This document shows, in pieces, positions 1 to 11,999 of a DNA stretch of 64,000 nucleotides (positions are counted from its first letter, which is position 1; every line of letters starts with the position of its first letter). Source of the stretch: Pyrrhosoma nymphula (taxonomy: Eukaryota > Arthropoda > Insecta > Odonata > Coenagrionidae); assembly GCA_963573305.1 (NCBI GenBank), contig OY754335.1, positions 16,035,501-16,099,500 of the forward strand. The letters are read 5' to 3'. A program made the translations under genes and the position numbers. The notes beneath the pieces were generated by a model. That model ran no database searches, was not told the DNA's origin, and saw only the letters and a list, made by a program, of their open reading frames with translations.

Positions 1-279
1 GAACTTTCGTAAACATATACGTGACAGCGTGTGTCTGAATTATTTTAGCTTCTGTCCGTTCTGGAGATTAAGTGCGGTGTTAAAATGCACTTTGCATCCG
101 ATGCACCTTGTAAATCGTGTACTTTTTGAAGTTTTCTTGTAACCTTACCCAGGCGTGTTATCTCCTAATTTCCAGCCCTGTCTAGTCCTACCATCTGATG
201 TTATAGCAGCTCGTTCTTAGCAGCTTTTGACAAAGTGTATGGCTAAAACTACTAACAACATAAATCACCATTATCATCA

Positions 280-650
280 CCACTAACCAGTCCGAAGATT
301 AGTTTACTGCAGCTCTCCACTCCACTCTCCTCTCTGCCAACCGCTTCATTCCTACATTATTATTCACTTTCAGGTCCTTCATTATTTTCCTGATGTTTTC
401 CATTCTTGGTCTTCATTTGTAACTATTCCCTGCTATTTTTCCTTACGATATTGTTTTCAATAGTCTGTCGAGTCGCACAAAGTGTTAAATAAGTTTGTAT
501 CTCTTTCTTCGTAGAGTTTTCAAGGCTTCTATCTTCAACTTTTCTTAGGACTTCTTCATTAATCATTCTCTCCGTCCATTTGACCTTCATCACTTATCGG
601 CAACACAATATCTCCATCGGATCTAATCCCTTTTGCTCTGCAGCTGAGAA
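280..650 (-). pseudogene. Non-LTR retrotransposon, C-terminal tail of the RT polyprotein (broken)
   Basis: Read on the minus strand, this stretch encodes, with stops and frameshifts, the conserved tail found after the reverse transcriptase core in RTE-like non-LTR elements. Visible pieces in order are WTERMINEEVLRKVE (about 590-540), a basic segment, a line reading about PRMENIRKIMKDLKVNN (about 415-355), and the terminal RRVEWRAAVN followed by SSD (about 330-285). The same pieces recur at 36568-37380 and 57050-57265, so these are three copies of one family. Nothing upstream of the tail (endonuclease, RT catalytic motif) is present, as expected of a 5'-truncated copy. The clade name is inferred from remembered consensus tails. 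It cannot be functional. Confidence 0.75.
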
Positions 651-1019
651 CGAACATAGACCTTAGAAGTCTTAACTTTTACATTAGAATTTCCTTTCCT
701 TTCATTCGATGATTCAATCCTATTTTACTTACCAGTCACCATAAAAATCTAGCAAAATGCTACATCATTTCACGAGTTACTTTCCCCTTCACTTTCTACA
801 CTCTCCTATCTCCACATAACTTTCCTTACCCGAGCGGCTCCCCTACCTTCCCCTCTACCTACCCTTCCTTCCTACCCTTCCGTTCGATCCTTTCTGGACC
901 CTGAGTCTTAATTCAAAAAAACCCCTTGATACCTTACCTTTATCACTTTATCGGCCCATTCTTCCTTTTGTACACGTATCTTTATGCATGCCTCTAAATA
1001 TATATATATGTGCGTCAAG

Positions 1020-1715
1020 TGTGGGTGTACTTAAATCCACGTACCCTTCTCCTTCTCTTTGGCTCGCTCGCTTTGGCCACGTATATAGAGGCCCCATACC
1101 TTTTAGCCGAACTCCCATCTCCTAACGCGTATCTCTTCCCCTTTGCTTCCCCAGAGCCACCCACCTCTTGCCGCCTATATCTCTTTCTTTATCCCTCGCT
1201 AGCAGGACTACAGTCCACCGAATCCAGCCTTTAATCTCCTCCCCCCCCCCCACCAACCTCTCTTCTCTCTCTTCCACGAATCCCTTATCCTCTTCCCAAC
1301 CCTTTCTTCGCCACCTCTTCCCGACGTATTTCCTCCCCTTTCCTCCTCCTCCTCCTCACACACATCTCCCCCTCATTTACTCCCCCACCCTACGCTCTCA
1401 TTTCCTCACCCGCAGTGCCTCCCTCTCTACCGAAGCCATTTAACCGACCCTGCTTAATTCACTCCAACGCCCTTTATCCTCCTCCGCTTCCCATCATAGC
1501 CTTTACCCCTTCCCCGTCATTCCCCTCTCCCTCGCAACGTCCTCCGCCTTTGCTCACCCCAAACACCTTATCTTCACCATCTCCTTCGACCTCCTCATTC
1601 CACGTCCCTGAAACTCTCTTTCGTGCATCGCTATCTCCAGATCTGTCTTCCTCTCATCTCTTACTCCCTTCCCCCCTCTTTCCCTTTCACCTTCTCCCCC
1701 GCTCCTTTTAAACCT
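1020..1715. other. Pyrimidine-rich (CT) tract, non-coding
   Basis: About 700 bases are strongly biased to C and T on the plus strand, with runs such as a C10 near 1240 and CTC repeats near 1345. Three overlapping frames stay open here and give Ser/Pro/Leu-rich translations. Those are a by-product of the composition, since CT-only triplets cannot form stop codons. No domain, splice pattern or repeat boundary is visible. Similar strand-biased tracts occur at 5930-6560, 8860-9400, 46160-46500, 52490-52650, 56400-56960, 59000-59420, 62300-62600 and 63230-63500. Confidence 0.6.
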
Positions 1716-4700
1716 GCCACCGAGGAGTCAAAATAATGTATCGTATTAGCCGGAATGCAATACCACCTCCGAATACGGTCAGGCTACCGTAAGCACACCA
1801 ACAGTTTTCGGGAAAAGGAATAATTGGTAAATTTTTCTCAAGAGATATCACTTTCAATGTTTTCCTTCGAATCATAGCTTTGTTGCACAGTTAAGGGGAT
1901 AATCTTTTCTCTGAATGGATAATTAGTAAATGTACGGAAACTGATTACTTGCTAGGATTTACTTCAAATCGTTACGATTTTACACAGTTATTACATTATG
2001 GGGGAATTATTTTCCCTAAAGAGGGCTGTATTAGACTTGTACGTTTTTAAATGTCCAATTGAATCTTTGATAAACTCAAATGTGTAGAGCAAACTATCGC
2101 ATCCAGATGTGTTCGCTACGTTATACGACTTTATAAATCTTTTAAATCAAATTTCAAGAAATAAAACGCACATAGAAAGGATATCCAAGTAATGACTCTA
2201 TAGCAAGAATATTCGCTTCAAATCTGCGAACTGATTTTGTGTTTTAAGATGGCATTCCATTTCATCGAATATTTTTCCACAGGTCATTTGTTATTTTTAA
2301 GTAAAATTGTCTATTATACAATTGATAATCAAAGGCATTTGACGGAATTCTCAACTAATCATTTGATAAAATTGGTTAAGTTCAGAAATATTCAAATGGA
2401 TCGAGTATTTTGTAATGAAATGTTGCTTTGTATAAATCTGTGAATTTTTAAAAGGCTTCATCTCCAAGAAATAGTTTTTTTTTCAACGAATGCCCGAAAT
2501 TGCCTACTTAATAAAAGTCAGTACATATAGTGCGCAATGAGGTTTTTCGGTCAATTTATCGACTTTGTCTACAGCGAATGTAATGTTTGCCTAAAAATAT
2601 TTTCTAAGATCTTTTTTAGTTTCAAGTGTATTGGTATAATGATAGCGGTGTAATGTAGCCTCTTCCCAATATAAAAAAAACCTACCTTGTCCTTTACTTT
2701 CGCGGTCCTTAGAGTCTTAAGTAATAGCTTTGGCAATCTATGACAGCTCAATATAAAAATATTTACACCATCTTTCTTTAAAGTTTTTTTCTTTTCTTTG
2801 AAGTTAAATATCATTCATCTTATCTCCTGTTATGTAGCACACCATTTCCTACGACACATTTTCTTCATGAGATACACTTAGTATCAGCGTGCTGTTTTAT
2901 AAGTACTTAAGTAAATCAGAGGAATATCAAAATAATGTAAAGTAAAACTCCTGTATGAAAATTCTACTCTCAAGCTTACATTGCTTTTGTCACCACATCG
3001 CTCAAGTCGAATATTAACACTATATGGTCTGCTAACGCAAACTTTGCTTTACACTATGACTATTCCGGCCAGGGGATCTACGGAATTAATGGTGAATTGC
3101 ATGTATTTGCCTCAGCAAACTTAAGTGTACATATACATACTTAGTTATACATACTTCAAAACAAATAACAAAAAAATGCTTATTGCTTGAGGGGCACTAT
3201 GCCAACAATAAGCCAGAAATAAGAAATATTGATGGTACTCGATTGAGATTTTATACATTATAGTAAAGACTTTATCCATGAAACAAATCAATACATTTTA
3301 AAATGAAGGAATGCCAGCTTTTCAAGGTATACCATCTGGGCAAGATGGAAAAGATATACGTAATCCTTTTTCGAGGCATATAAAGACAAAGCAATGTTGT
3401 ATTTCACATGTTTTTTTTCTAAATCTTAGTGCTAAGGTAAGCTCTATATCATTTAATTCAAGATACCTGATGTTTCAAGGGCTTCGAAATAGAGTTGGAG
3501 AGTCATGAAAACGAATAAATAATTTAAAGATGATTTATTTTAAACCATGAAGAAGATTATATTCCTCGACGTTAATGCCAAAACTTTATTAAATTTCACC
3601 CGACAAAAATATTTTACTACATGCCTTGGAGTTTTACGTAGTGTGAAAGAAAAATGGGACAAGTAAGTAAGTTTCAATTTTAGAAAGGTTTCTCTACCCA
3701 AGCTTAAAACATTTCCAAGAATTTAAATTCACCGTGTCACAGAATATTCGTTGTTTTTCCTTTTCTCCTCCTAGGTTCTATGGATAAGAAAAAATATCTT
3801 TCAAATACAAAATTTATTAATGCGTCATCCCTAGAGTTCTTCCTGGCTAGATCACGGAGTTAACAGAATTTTATATTCAAAATGAAGGGTATTCCCTCCT
3901 TTCATTTTTTGATGGTGTAATTTGCTCACTCACTTCTGATAACATGGTCGCACACCTCTGAACCTCCTAGACAGAATAAAGAAACGCTTTTGAGTATATA
4001 GCTAGTATATCCTCTATGATTCAATAAAGCGCATGCATTACCATCACCCTAGACTCTGCATCAAAAGAGGTTTGGCACGGAAAGAGAAAAGACGAATGAG
4101 ACGATTTGCTTTGATTTATTTATAACGCCATCATAAACCTTAAACATATTTTCAGATAACGATGTTGCCGAGGAAACTCAATTAAAATCGTTCACTCGCC
4201 GTATGAAATTATTTGCGCTCACTATAAACACCAGGGATAATTTAATCCGCTTGCAACCTTTGCTCGTTGACCCAGAACCATTATGAGGTCGTCTCGCTGC
4301 TAAATTAACGCGCCGCGACGTGCATGTACCTACGTATTATAGAGCAGAATCTTTTCCAGAGAAGGAGGGTTATGCTCATACACATAGTGCATTAATTTTG
4401 TTAGATCTAAACGGCAGAAATGAAAGAAATTTATTATAGGGTCATTGTAGACTACATCGCCAAAAATGACTCGTGATGAGCTGCGCTAACTCAACTAAGT
4501 CATCAAGATTTTTAATATATATGAAGTGGTTTTTATATTATCTGTTCGTTATTTTCACGATTTGATTGTCGTCGTCTTTTTTCCATTTCGATAACTTTTG
4601 TAATAAATTGTAAACCAATTTTATTTACCAGCGTTAACCATTAAATACGCCTTAAAATTCAATCCGTTGCTATGCTATGTGCTATCTGCAATATGCTGCT

Positions 4701-5055
4701 GCAGCATGCGAATAAAATGTAGATTTTAATGTTGCAATGTTTGTTTTAGTGTTTCACCACGCCAAACCAATTAAAAATAGAGTATTACTTTCACCGCTCT
4801 ATTTCTAGTTTTAAAATCGAAATGCCACAGAGATATAAAATTATATTCCCGCCGAATCACGATTTATCCTCTTCAGGCGCAGGAGGCAATTTTAAAAGAA
4901 AAGCCTGAGGGTTAAAATTCACCGACGAAAATTTACAAGAATTGCTGTCATAGGCAGTCATTGAAGTAGTGGGAGTCACTGAAGTAATCAATGAATCACA
5001 AAACAGTCACAATTTACAAATGCGAAAAGAAGTCTTTCGAACTGAAGGTGAAGAA
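1716..5055. other. AT-rich DNA with no recognised gene
   Basis: Both strands show only short ORFs of up to about 80 codons with no family signature and AT-driven codon use. No tRNA, long tandem repeat or clear terminal inverted repeats were found by eye. 651-1019 is likewise empty. Confidence 0.5.
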
Positions 5056-5153
5056 AGTTACCAATAAATTACGGAAGAATTAAAATAACATAGTTAACTC
5101 CACTAATTAGTCGAGTTAACCAAGTTATTTTACTTCTTCCGTAATGGATAACT
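5056..5153. repeat. Imperfect inverted repeat, about 41-45-bp arms (MITE-like palindrome)
   Basis: The left arm (5056-5100) and right arm (5113-5153) are reverse complements apart from a few substitutions and a 3-4-base indel near the outer end. They are separated by a 12-base loop. The shared core is ATTACGGAAGAA followed by TAAAATAAC and GTTAACTC. The unit could be a very short foldback MITE or the remains of a head-to-head pair. No clear target duplication is visible, so a transposon assignment is only inference. Confidence 0.6.
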
Positions 5154-6684
5154 TCCACAAAATCAAGCCCACAACTGTTTTCTTTGTTATAAATAAATAT
5201 TTACATATATACTCTGTGGTTGAGAACAAATATTTAACTTCTCATTCATTAGCAGACGATATGACTACATATTTTACAACTTTTAGTTCCTTAGAAAAGA
5301 TTTGGAAAAACAGAGCAAAAGGAATTTTGGTACTAACGAAGGTCAGGGTCGTACCCGCAGTAGAAATTTTTAGCAATACTTATTTAAGCCGCGAATGACT
5401 ATAGTAGAAAATTATATCGATATGTGGTCTCATGACCTTCTCTAAGATTTATCTCAGCAATAGTTTATTTAATGCCATAATATAGAATCCGGGGAGACGT
5501 TGCTGAAAAACATTATAGTTATAATATCAGTGGAAGGGAAACTTCTCTTTCTTTACTACGTACGGGAGTTACACGATCTTAGAACAACACAGGAATATGT
5601 TCGCCAAGAGAATACAAACCATTCGCCAAGGACATAGTTCAGTTCCAGCAAAGAGTACCCTCCAAGCCTGCCCAAAATAATGCGTCCTTATATCGAAGCA
5701 CTTTCTCTTTTTGCTACCCTCCTTCACTTGTGTCCTTCAATTTCAATCCACAGCAGAAACAGAGGTTTCCTTTTGGTTACAAGGCGCGTAATTGGAAGAA
5801 AAAAAAACGATAAAAAATATAAAAAATAGCACGCGTAGCCGCCATATTTTTTTATCAACTCTCCGACCTTATCCTCTTCCTGACGTAGCGCTCTTGTTAT
5901 TTTATTTAAATTTTTAAAAATATTTTCAACACCCCCGTTATCTCTCTCCCTTTCTCTCTTCTTTGTCTCTCTCTACCTCTCCTCTCCTCGCACTTGCACT
6001 CATTTCCTCCGCGTGCAAAACCACCTCAATCCTCGTCCTTCTCCCCGCTTGAAACTCTTAACTCCCGGACACCTCCGTCCTCCTGCCTCATCCAACACTC
6101 ATGCTTTTCCCCATTACCACTAGCGTGATTGCTTCCAACTCGGGCCTCCTCCTGTAGGAGGAGAGAGGCCAGAAATTAAGGAAGGAAGAACGGTGTGCAA
6201 GAGACTCCGGAGTTGTGAGGGGAACACAAAAACGTAAAACAAAACACGACTAGGCCGTGGCGTGCGTAAGATGTGGTTTTCCCTCGGCGCGCTAGCATTG
6301 CGGGTGCTCCCCCAAAAATAAATGAAAACCTCTATTTCGCTCCCATTACTATTTCCCTATCTCTTTCAAATCCCACGTTCCTATCCGAATACCTCTTTCC
6401 CATCCTTCCGCTGCTAGTCCCAAGCTCTACTACTCCTCCACCCTCGCTTCATTTATAAAAGCCTCCTTTCCTCTCCCCCGGTACTGCCCCACCTTCACCC
6501 TCCTTTTCGGGAACACTTGTACACTTCGACCAACTTCCACAACTTCCCTATTTCCACCTCTCGTGCCACCTTGTGTACAACCTCATCACCTACACTTCTG
6601 ACGCCCATCCAAAAGATTTTCCGCTAGGGGTGGCGTCCGATACCAGTGTTTTCGATGCTATCGATACCGATACTCAGCTGGAGA
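5154..6684. other. No recognised gene; pyrimidine-rich at 5930-6560
   Basis: An 84-codon ORF at 5144-5398 has no recognisable family and starts inside the preceding inverted repeat, so it is probably chance. From 5930 the plus strand becomes CT-rich, interrupted near 6150-6260 by a purine-rich, GC-richer stretch. No promoter or exon can be argued with confidence. Confidence 0.4.
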
Positions 6685-6893
6685 TTTTTTTTTTATTTCC
6701 ACATCCCCGAAAACAGCACGAACGGCCTCGGGTGTATCATCATGTGTTACATCGGGTGTATTAACATTTAACAATGGACGAACATAAAAACCCATATCCT
6801 GAGTGGTGAAAAATCCACTCAGGCGGGACTCGAATCCGCGACCCTCAGTTTAGCAGGCGAGGACTTTACCCCGTCGCCACCGGGGCCGGGGCC
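6685..6893 (-). mobile_element. tRNA-derived SINE (tRNA-Ser-like head, A-rich tail)
   Basis: The minus strand begins with a tRNA-like head (about 6893-6820). It has an A-box-like GGTGGCGACGGGGTAAAG, an anticodon-like loop CTGCTAA (GCT, as in tRNA-Ser) and a good B box, GGATTCGAGTCCCGCC. A body of about 130 bases unrelated to tRNA follows, ending in a short A-rich tail seen as the T run at 6685-6694 on the plus strand. Head, body and A tail together are the usual SINE layout. A short GAGAT at both ends may be a target duplication but is too short to be sure. Transcription would be by RNA polymerase III from the internal boxes; mobilisation would need a partner LINE. Confidence 0.7.
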
Positions 6894-8243
6894 GAGATAT
6901 CCTGATACTGCCAATACTGATGATTCCCGTATTAAAATTTTAGACTAATAGTACGCATCTTAAAATGCTTTTGTTTTTTTTTTTCTCTATTGTTGGCAAT
7001 TTGTGTGTGCTGCAATATGAGCTACTAAGGTATCCAATATACTGGTTATCATATTATAATCTTAAAAAAAACATCATTTCCCCATATACTAATCTAAATT
7101 TTGAGTTTTATGCATCAAATGTCTTAGGGCGTCAGATGAGGTCACTAAGGGTGACCAAGGGCGCTAACACACTGAGGTAACGGGAAAATTAACAAAACAA
7201 ACAACTCAGCCTAACGAGTGCCGAGCAATATGGACCGTAATGGCTTGCACTCGTTAGCGGCAGCTTGTTTCATCCCTAGGGTCTCGGTTGGTATCCCGGA
7301 AGCGGCCGAGATTTTTCAGTAGAATCCCGATTCTTACCAGGGTGCCATGTGGAACTCTCTCTGAGGACAATAGGTACATCGTCCGTTAGAGGGAACTTTG
7401 TATTGTAGACACAAGATATCCTTCCACGCCTTCTCCTTTCCAATTAAAATACCTCGTTTGTCAGTCGACTCCTCAACCGATTAACCAACGGCTAGTTCCT
7501 AAACATCCCCAAAAATTTCCTTTGAAACCAGTAATGATGGGAGACTTGTAGGTTTACATATTAGCCCAGAAAGTCTAAAATTCCTTTGAATATTCCAAGT
7601 GCAATTCTAAAATACAGAATCGGTTGATGCGTTTAATTATCGGCAGCAAAAAGGGAAATGGTAAAAAAATTAGTCTTTCTGGATTAGATGAAGGGAGAAT
7701 GTGCTCGGGAAGCCAAAGATGGAGAATCAGATCAGAAGTTGCTGCCTTCTTTATAAGAGAGTATATGAACAGAAAGCTATGCACCTAGGTTTACCTTTAT
7801 CGGTAGATCATTTTCTCTTTGCATAGGAATTTCATATTTTTATGTTTTATTAAAACATTAGCTTCCCTTTCAGTGGGATTACGCAGGTTTTTCGTACCCA
7901 TCTTCATGTTTGTGTGTCTTCCTGCTGTCCATTTTTTGACATGGATATAACGAACCTTAAGTTTTCTTAAAAAATGTGAATTTCATGTTTACACTACAAG
8001 ATAATGTCATTTCAATTGCATAATCTAGTGCTATATTGAGATTATGCTATTACACTATTATGCAATATTGCCTTATTCAAAAAAATTCGATGTGGGTAAA
8101 TAATGGTTCATGCATCCACTGAAGTGAACAGAGGGAACTATTTACCGAATGGTTGGTTGGTTGTTTGGAGAGGCATCCGACAATGAAGGTCATTTGCGCC
8201 ATTGAGAGGTGGGTAAGGATTAGACCTTATGGGGAAGAAGAAA
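6894..8243. other. No recognised gene
   Basis: ORFs of about 70 codons at 6965-7180 (+) and 7575-7784 (-) have no signature. A short inverted repeat (ATTGCATAAT at 8015-8024 against 8057-8066) lies in AT-rich DNA. Nothing else is supported. Confidence 0.4.
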
Positions 8244-8320
8244 GGGTGGAGAGAAATCCGGCGTCAGAATTAGCCCTCTCTTAGCGAAAGGCACCAAGGC
8301 GACCACAGTTTAATGTCACA
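8244..8320 (+). repeat. Dispersed repeat, copy 1 (second copy at 57355-57430)
   Basis: Shared with 57355-57430: both contain GGGTGGAGAGAAA, then CCGGCGTC, a variable segment, CCAAGG and CAGTTT in the same order and similar spacing. The copies are clearly related but diverged. No terminal repeats or coding potential are seen, so the class is unknown; it may be part of a longer SINE or LINE 3' region. Confidence 0.55.
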
Positions 8321-8473
8321 TGCGTCAAACGGAGCACTGAAAGTCCTCAAACCAAGTAGGTATCGGTTTCTCACGGAAAACTCTCCGTCTCCGTTTCACT
8401 TGGAATGGGACTCTCACCATGGGACTCACTGGGACCTACTCACCTCTTCTACCTGATATCCTGGCTAACGTAG

Positions 8474-8790
8474 GATTAGATCGGGGGTTCTCAACCAGGG
8501 ACATTTAGGGGGTTTTAGGGGTAAGTGAGACAAAAAATAAAAAAAATATGATGTTCAATATGTTATGTAAAATCTGTTCAATATCAGTTTGTTTTAATAT
8601 GTTCTGGGGCTTTCAGTGTAGTTTATTGAATGCTACAGATTAATGCTACAGACTTTTAAGCATGCACATTCTTTTCGTTTGTGGAATTGTATTATAAATA
8701 AATAACTTATATTGGGAGGAAGGATAGTATTCTAAACTATGATGAAATAGGGTAATTGAGCAAAAAAGGTTGAGAACCACTGGTTTATAT
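8474..8790. mobile_element. hAT-type MITE with GGTTCTCAACC terminal repeats
   Basis: The element runs 8482-8782. Its ends are inverted copies of each other: the left end is CGGGGGTTCTCAACC and the complement of the right end is CAGTGGTTCTCAACC, with 12 of 15 positions identical. The CAGTGGTTCTCAACC end is typical of hAT (Charlie-like) non-autonomous elements. The flanking 8-mers GATTAGAT (8474-8481) and GTTTATAT (8783-8790) match at 6 of 8, which fits an aged 8-bp hAT target duplication. The 301-bp interior is AT-rich with no transposase, so mobility would have depended on an autonomous hAT element elsewhere. Confidence 0.85.
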
Positions 8791-8859
8791 AGAAGAATAA
8801 ATATTACCTTCAATGATAATTGTAATCGGCTTCGCCCGATACATGTATCGGGAGGGCTC

Positions 8860-9420
8860 CTCTTCCGAACCTACCTCCCTCTGTTCCAATTTTTTCTCTC
8901 CTTCCCTTTCCCTCCACCGCACTCATTCCAACTCGTCCAGAAACCCTCCCGCGACCCTCTTCTCATCTTCCTCTCTCTCTCTCCCTCACTCTCCAAACTC
9001 TCCAAGCCAGCACAGCGCCATCGTTCCTCTCCTCCACGCTCTCGCCGTAACTTCAGCGGTCTCTCCTAGGCCGTCATTAAGGCCTCTCCTCTGCCTGCTT
9101 GCTCCGTTTTAATTGGTGGGGAGGAGGAGGTCGGCCATGCAAGAGTTTACCCTCCTCCTCCTCTCTGCTCCACATCCACAACCCCTATCTCCATTCCCTT
9201 GTTCTCTTCGCCCACCTCACCCTTCCTGTTCCCCTTCCATGTGCTCATCTACTCCCCCATCCTCTATCGAAACACCTTTTCCCAACTCCTTGTCTGCCAT
9301 ACCTTGAAAACCACCCCCTTTCCACGACCGCTTTATCGCCCTTACGTCCCTAAAACCACATTACTGCTATCGCCCCAGAAAACACTTGACATCGCTCATC
9401 CGTTTCACGTGGTCCGCTTC
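8860..9420. other. Pyrimidine-rich tract, non-coding
   Basis: The CT-biased plus strand gives five overlapping open frames of 60-100 codons with Ser/Pro/Leu-rich translations. No frame is favoured and no domain is visible. A short purine-rich break (GGGGAGGAGGAGG near 9117) interrupts the bias. The tract starts about 80 bases after the hAT MITE. Confidence 0.5.
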
Positions 9421-10559
9421 CGCGCGTTCTCATGCATGAAAAGCTGACGTTTTTATTGTTATTAACCAATCGATTTTGGTTTTATGCCAGGCCTTGGACG
9501 AAACTTGCTCGGTAATACCACGTTTAACACAATTTTTTTGTTACATTTTGATTACCATGCAGACTTATGTAACTCCCAATGCGTAACGTGCTCTGCCTAT
9601 ATCGCGTGACGATAATTCCCTTGACTTCAATCATATGGTTTTTACCATAACTGCAATCCAAACCTGTTTCTATAGTGTACAGTTATCATCTCGGTACTGC
9701 TGAAATTTAGGTTTCACTAGGTTTATTTTTGAAAGTTAAAAAGGCCACTTCAAGTTATTTTGTTTTCAAGTCCAAATTTTTCTCAAAAATACCATCTTCA
9801 AAGCCATTGAATATTAATTTCATCGCATATTTCTACTACATAGTTGCATGCTTCTCTATTTATAGGAATACAATACAGGAGCAGCTGATTACCCATATGA
9901 ATTTGAATAAAAAATTACATATCAGGGGGGTTTTAATTCCATTCCACAAATATTTGATTTCATTAAACAGGAAATATTTATATTGAGTCCCATAAATGTG
10001 ACTAATGGATAGAAAATTGCTTTTAGGAGACTACCTAGTTTTGAAAACCTATATTGGTCTTATCCAAGGAGATACTCCGAGTAACACAAAAGCAAAACAA
10101 AAGAATCCTGAAAAATCAAAGAGGAACTAGAGCTCGGAAACTCGAGCCAAATCTAAACAAATTTCCTCAACGCATGCACAAGAATATTTAGGTGAGGATA
10201 AATTAAGCATGGCAAAAGTACTGAAGTAGTTAGAAAATAATTAGGCTACTTGGATTAAAGATAATTTAAAAAAGGCATAATTTCATGCTATTTGTTGCTT
10301 AAGCTAGAATTAAAGATATGACCAACCTAATCCCATGTAAAAAGATCAGAAAGCCTGGTGGATTAAAAAGATGAAGATTAAGTATACTATGAGGTCACCT
10401 ACCAAGATGGTTTTAAATGGGCATAGATCACAGCCTTCTACTTTTTTTTCTCAAGGCAACTACCTCGTAAAATGATCTGCTACTTCAGCTCGGCGTATTT
10501 ACTACCGCTCTTCATCTTATCTAAAAACACTTTTATCTACATAAAAAATTCAATCTTTT
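9421..10559. other. No recognised gene
   Basis: AT-rich sequence with one 85-codon ORF (9729-9986) made of AT-rich codons. No signature, RNA gene or repeat boundary is visible. Confidence 0.4.
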
Positions 10560-10800
10560 CCCCAATGACCAATTTACTTTGTATGCATGCTTCTCCCACT
10601 TAATCTGCTACCTCCTGATTTCCGCCAGAAACTCGATCCTCATCTACTATTCTTGACTACTTCTACATAAGAAGCGCCTCCAATATGCTTCCTACTTCTG
10701 TCCTCACTGTCCAGGCCTCTGCCCCGCACGACGGTACGCTATCCATCAAACTCTTCACCAGCCTTTCATCCGTGATTCAAAGGTGGTTTACAGGCTGAAC
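10560..10800 (-). pseudogene. Non-LTR retrotransposon tail fragment (broken)
   Basis: On the minus strand a degraded frame reads about LVKSLMDSVPSCGAEAWTV (around 10765-10700) followed by LEAL. This matches the consensus pattern of an SLxxSVxxYGxEAWTL segment seen in RTE-like tails just after the reverse transcriptase core. The sequence downstream on that strand soon loses similarity through stops and frameshifts. No endonuclease or RT catalytic motif is present. The assignment rests on this one motif block. Confidence 0.5.
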
Positions 10801-10996
10801 GCATGTCCAAATAGACATAATTGGAAGACAGTTGCATAACATCTAACGAGTGGCCATCACGGAGGGGTCAGATCGGTGATTTTTTCCTCTTCAAAGATAG
10901 GATACTGTCGAAGTAAAACAATCCCATCCGCATATCCAATTATAAAAATCTAGAGGATACAATTAAAAACAAAAATAGAGAATGTGATAAAAGTGG

Positions 10997-11189
10997 GGCA
11001 TAAGCAGTGACGGATTAACACACTTGGGGGCCTGTAGGCAGTACAAGCAACGGGACCCACGTTAATAAACAAGTCGCAGGAGAAGAAAGGGGAAAACAAT
11101 TCTCAGTACCCCTCCGGGGCCCCGAAAGCCTCGGGGCCCATAGCTAACTGCCTACTTTGCCTAATTGGTAATCCGGCTCTGGGCATAAG
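10997..11189. mobile_element. hAT-type MITE (177 bp) with perfect 8-bp target duplication
   Basis: The element is 11005-11181. Its left end is CAGTGACGGATTAACA and the complement of the right end is CAGAGCCGGATTACCA: inverted, with 13 of 16 positions identical. A subterminal GTAGGCAGT is also shared in inverted orientation. Both flanks carry the identical 8-mer GGCATAAG (10997-11004 and 11182-11189), the size made by hAT transposases. The interior is GC-rich for this window and has no coding capacity. The perfect duplication suggests a fairly recent insertion. Confidence 0.88.
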
Positions 11190-11999
11190 GGGGTCACCAC
11201 CCCTTCAGTTTTTCCAGGGGCGCCTGATACCTTAGGGTAATTACTGCGTAACATGCAATACTATTAGATAAAAACAGTTTAATGAAATACAGAGTGATAA
11301 CAACGGTATCAAGCGTGATGTATTGAAAATATACCCATATTGTATTATTTTTTTTAGCACTGTTTGTTAATTTCATCATCATTAATTAGCGTTTTAACGT
11401 ATTAAAATACGGCATTTCCAATAACAGACTGCGAAAACGATGAAACATGGTAAACGAAAAAGAAAACGTGAAAAAGACAGGGTAAACTAAATATTTGAGA
11501 GGAAATTACGGACAGTACTCCACTTGAAGCACATATCGCTAATATAAAATAGAATTCAGTTGATTCTATGTGATAACATTGTGGTATGGCTGTGTGGTAT
11601 ACCTTTGTTAAAATAAGGAAACATCCCATACTGCAATAGATTGGGCTGTGAATTTTGGAAGATAAAATATCTCTGCACTTTGTTTTATTCTTATTCCAAA
11701 AAAGACACCATAATTTGATCAACTAGGCGTCGCGTTTATCTGATTTTCTCTGTTTCTAGTATGGACTGAAAAGGGGATGAAAGGAGTTGTACTCAGTGTT
11801 TGGTTTACGCGTCCGTTGTTTGTCACGACCGGTCAAATGTATGACGTGTTTTGAAACGAGATGAGGGGGAGGAGAGAGGCTGGGTGGGGGTCATTCGTTT
11901 GACTTGGGAGAGGATATGAGGGAGAAGGAGATAGAGAGAAATGTCGTGGGAGGCGAAGGAAAACAAAAATGGTAGAACAAACAGACCGAACGGAAAAAT
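11190..11999. other. No recognised gene
   Basis: A 106-codon ORF at 11402-11722 (-) is AT-driven with no family signature. From about 11830 the plus strand is purine-rich, leading into a CpG-rich block. Confidence 0.4.

Noticed and set aside
1010..1711. Three overlapping Ser/Pro/Leu-rich ORFs as possible proteins
   Set aside because: All frames are open because the plus strand is nearly CT-only, which cannot form stop codons; no domain or splice pattern.
6640..6925. A hAT element with CAGTGTTTTCGATGC and CAATACTG ends around the SINE
   Set aside because: The ends match poorly and no 8-bp target duplication could be found.
8015..8066. ATTGCATAAT inverted repeat as a transposon
   Set aside because: The arms are only 10 bp in AT-rich DNA, within chance expectation; no target duplication.
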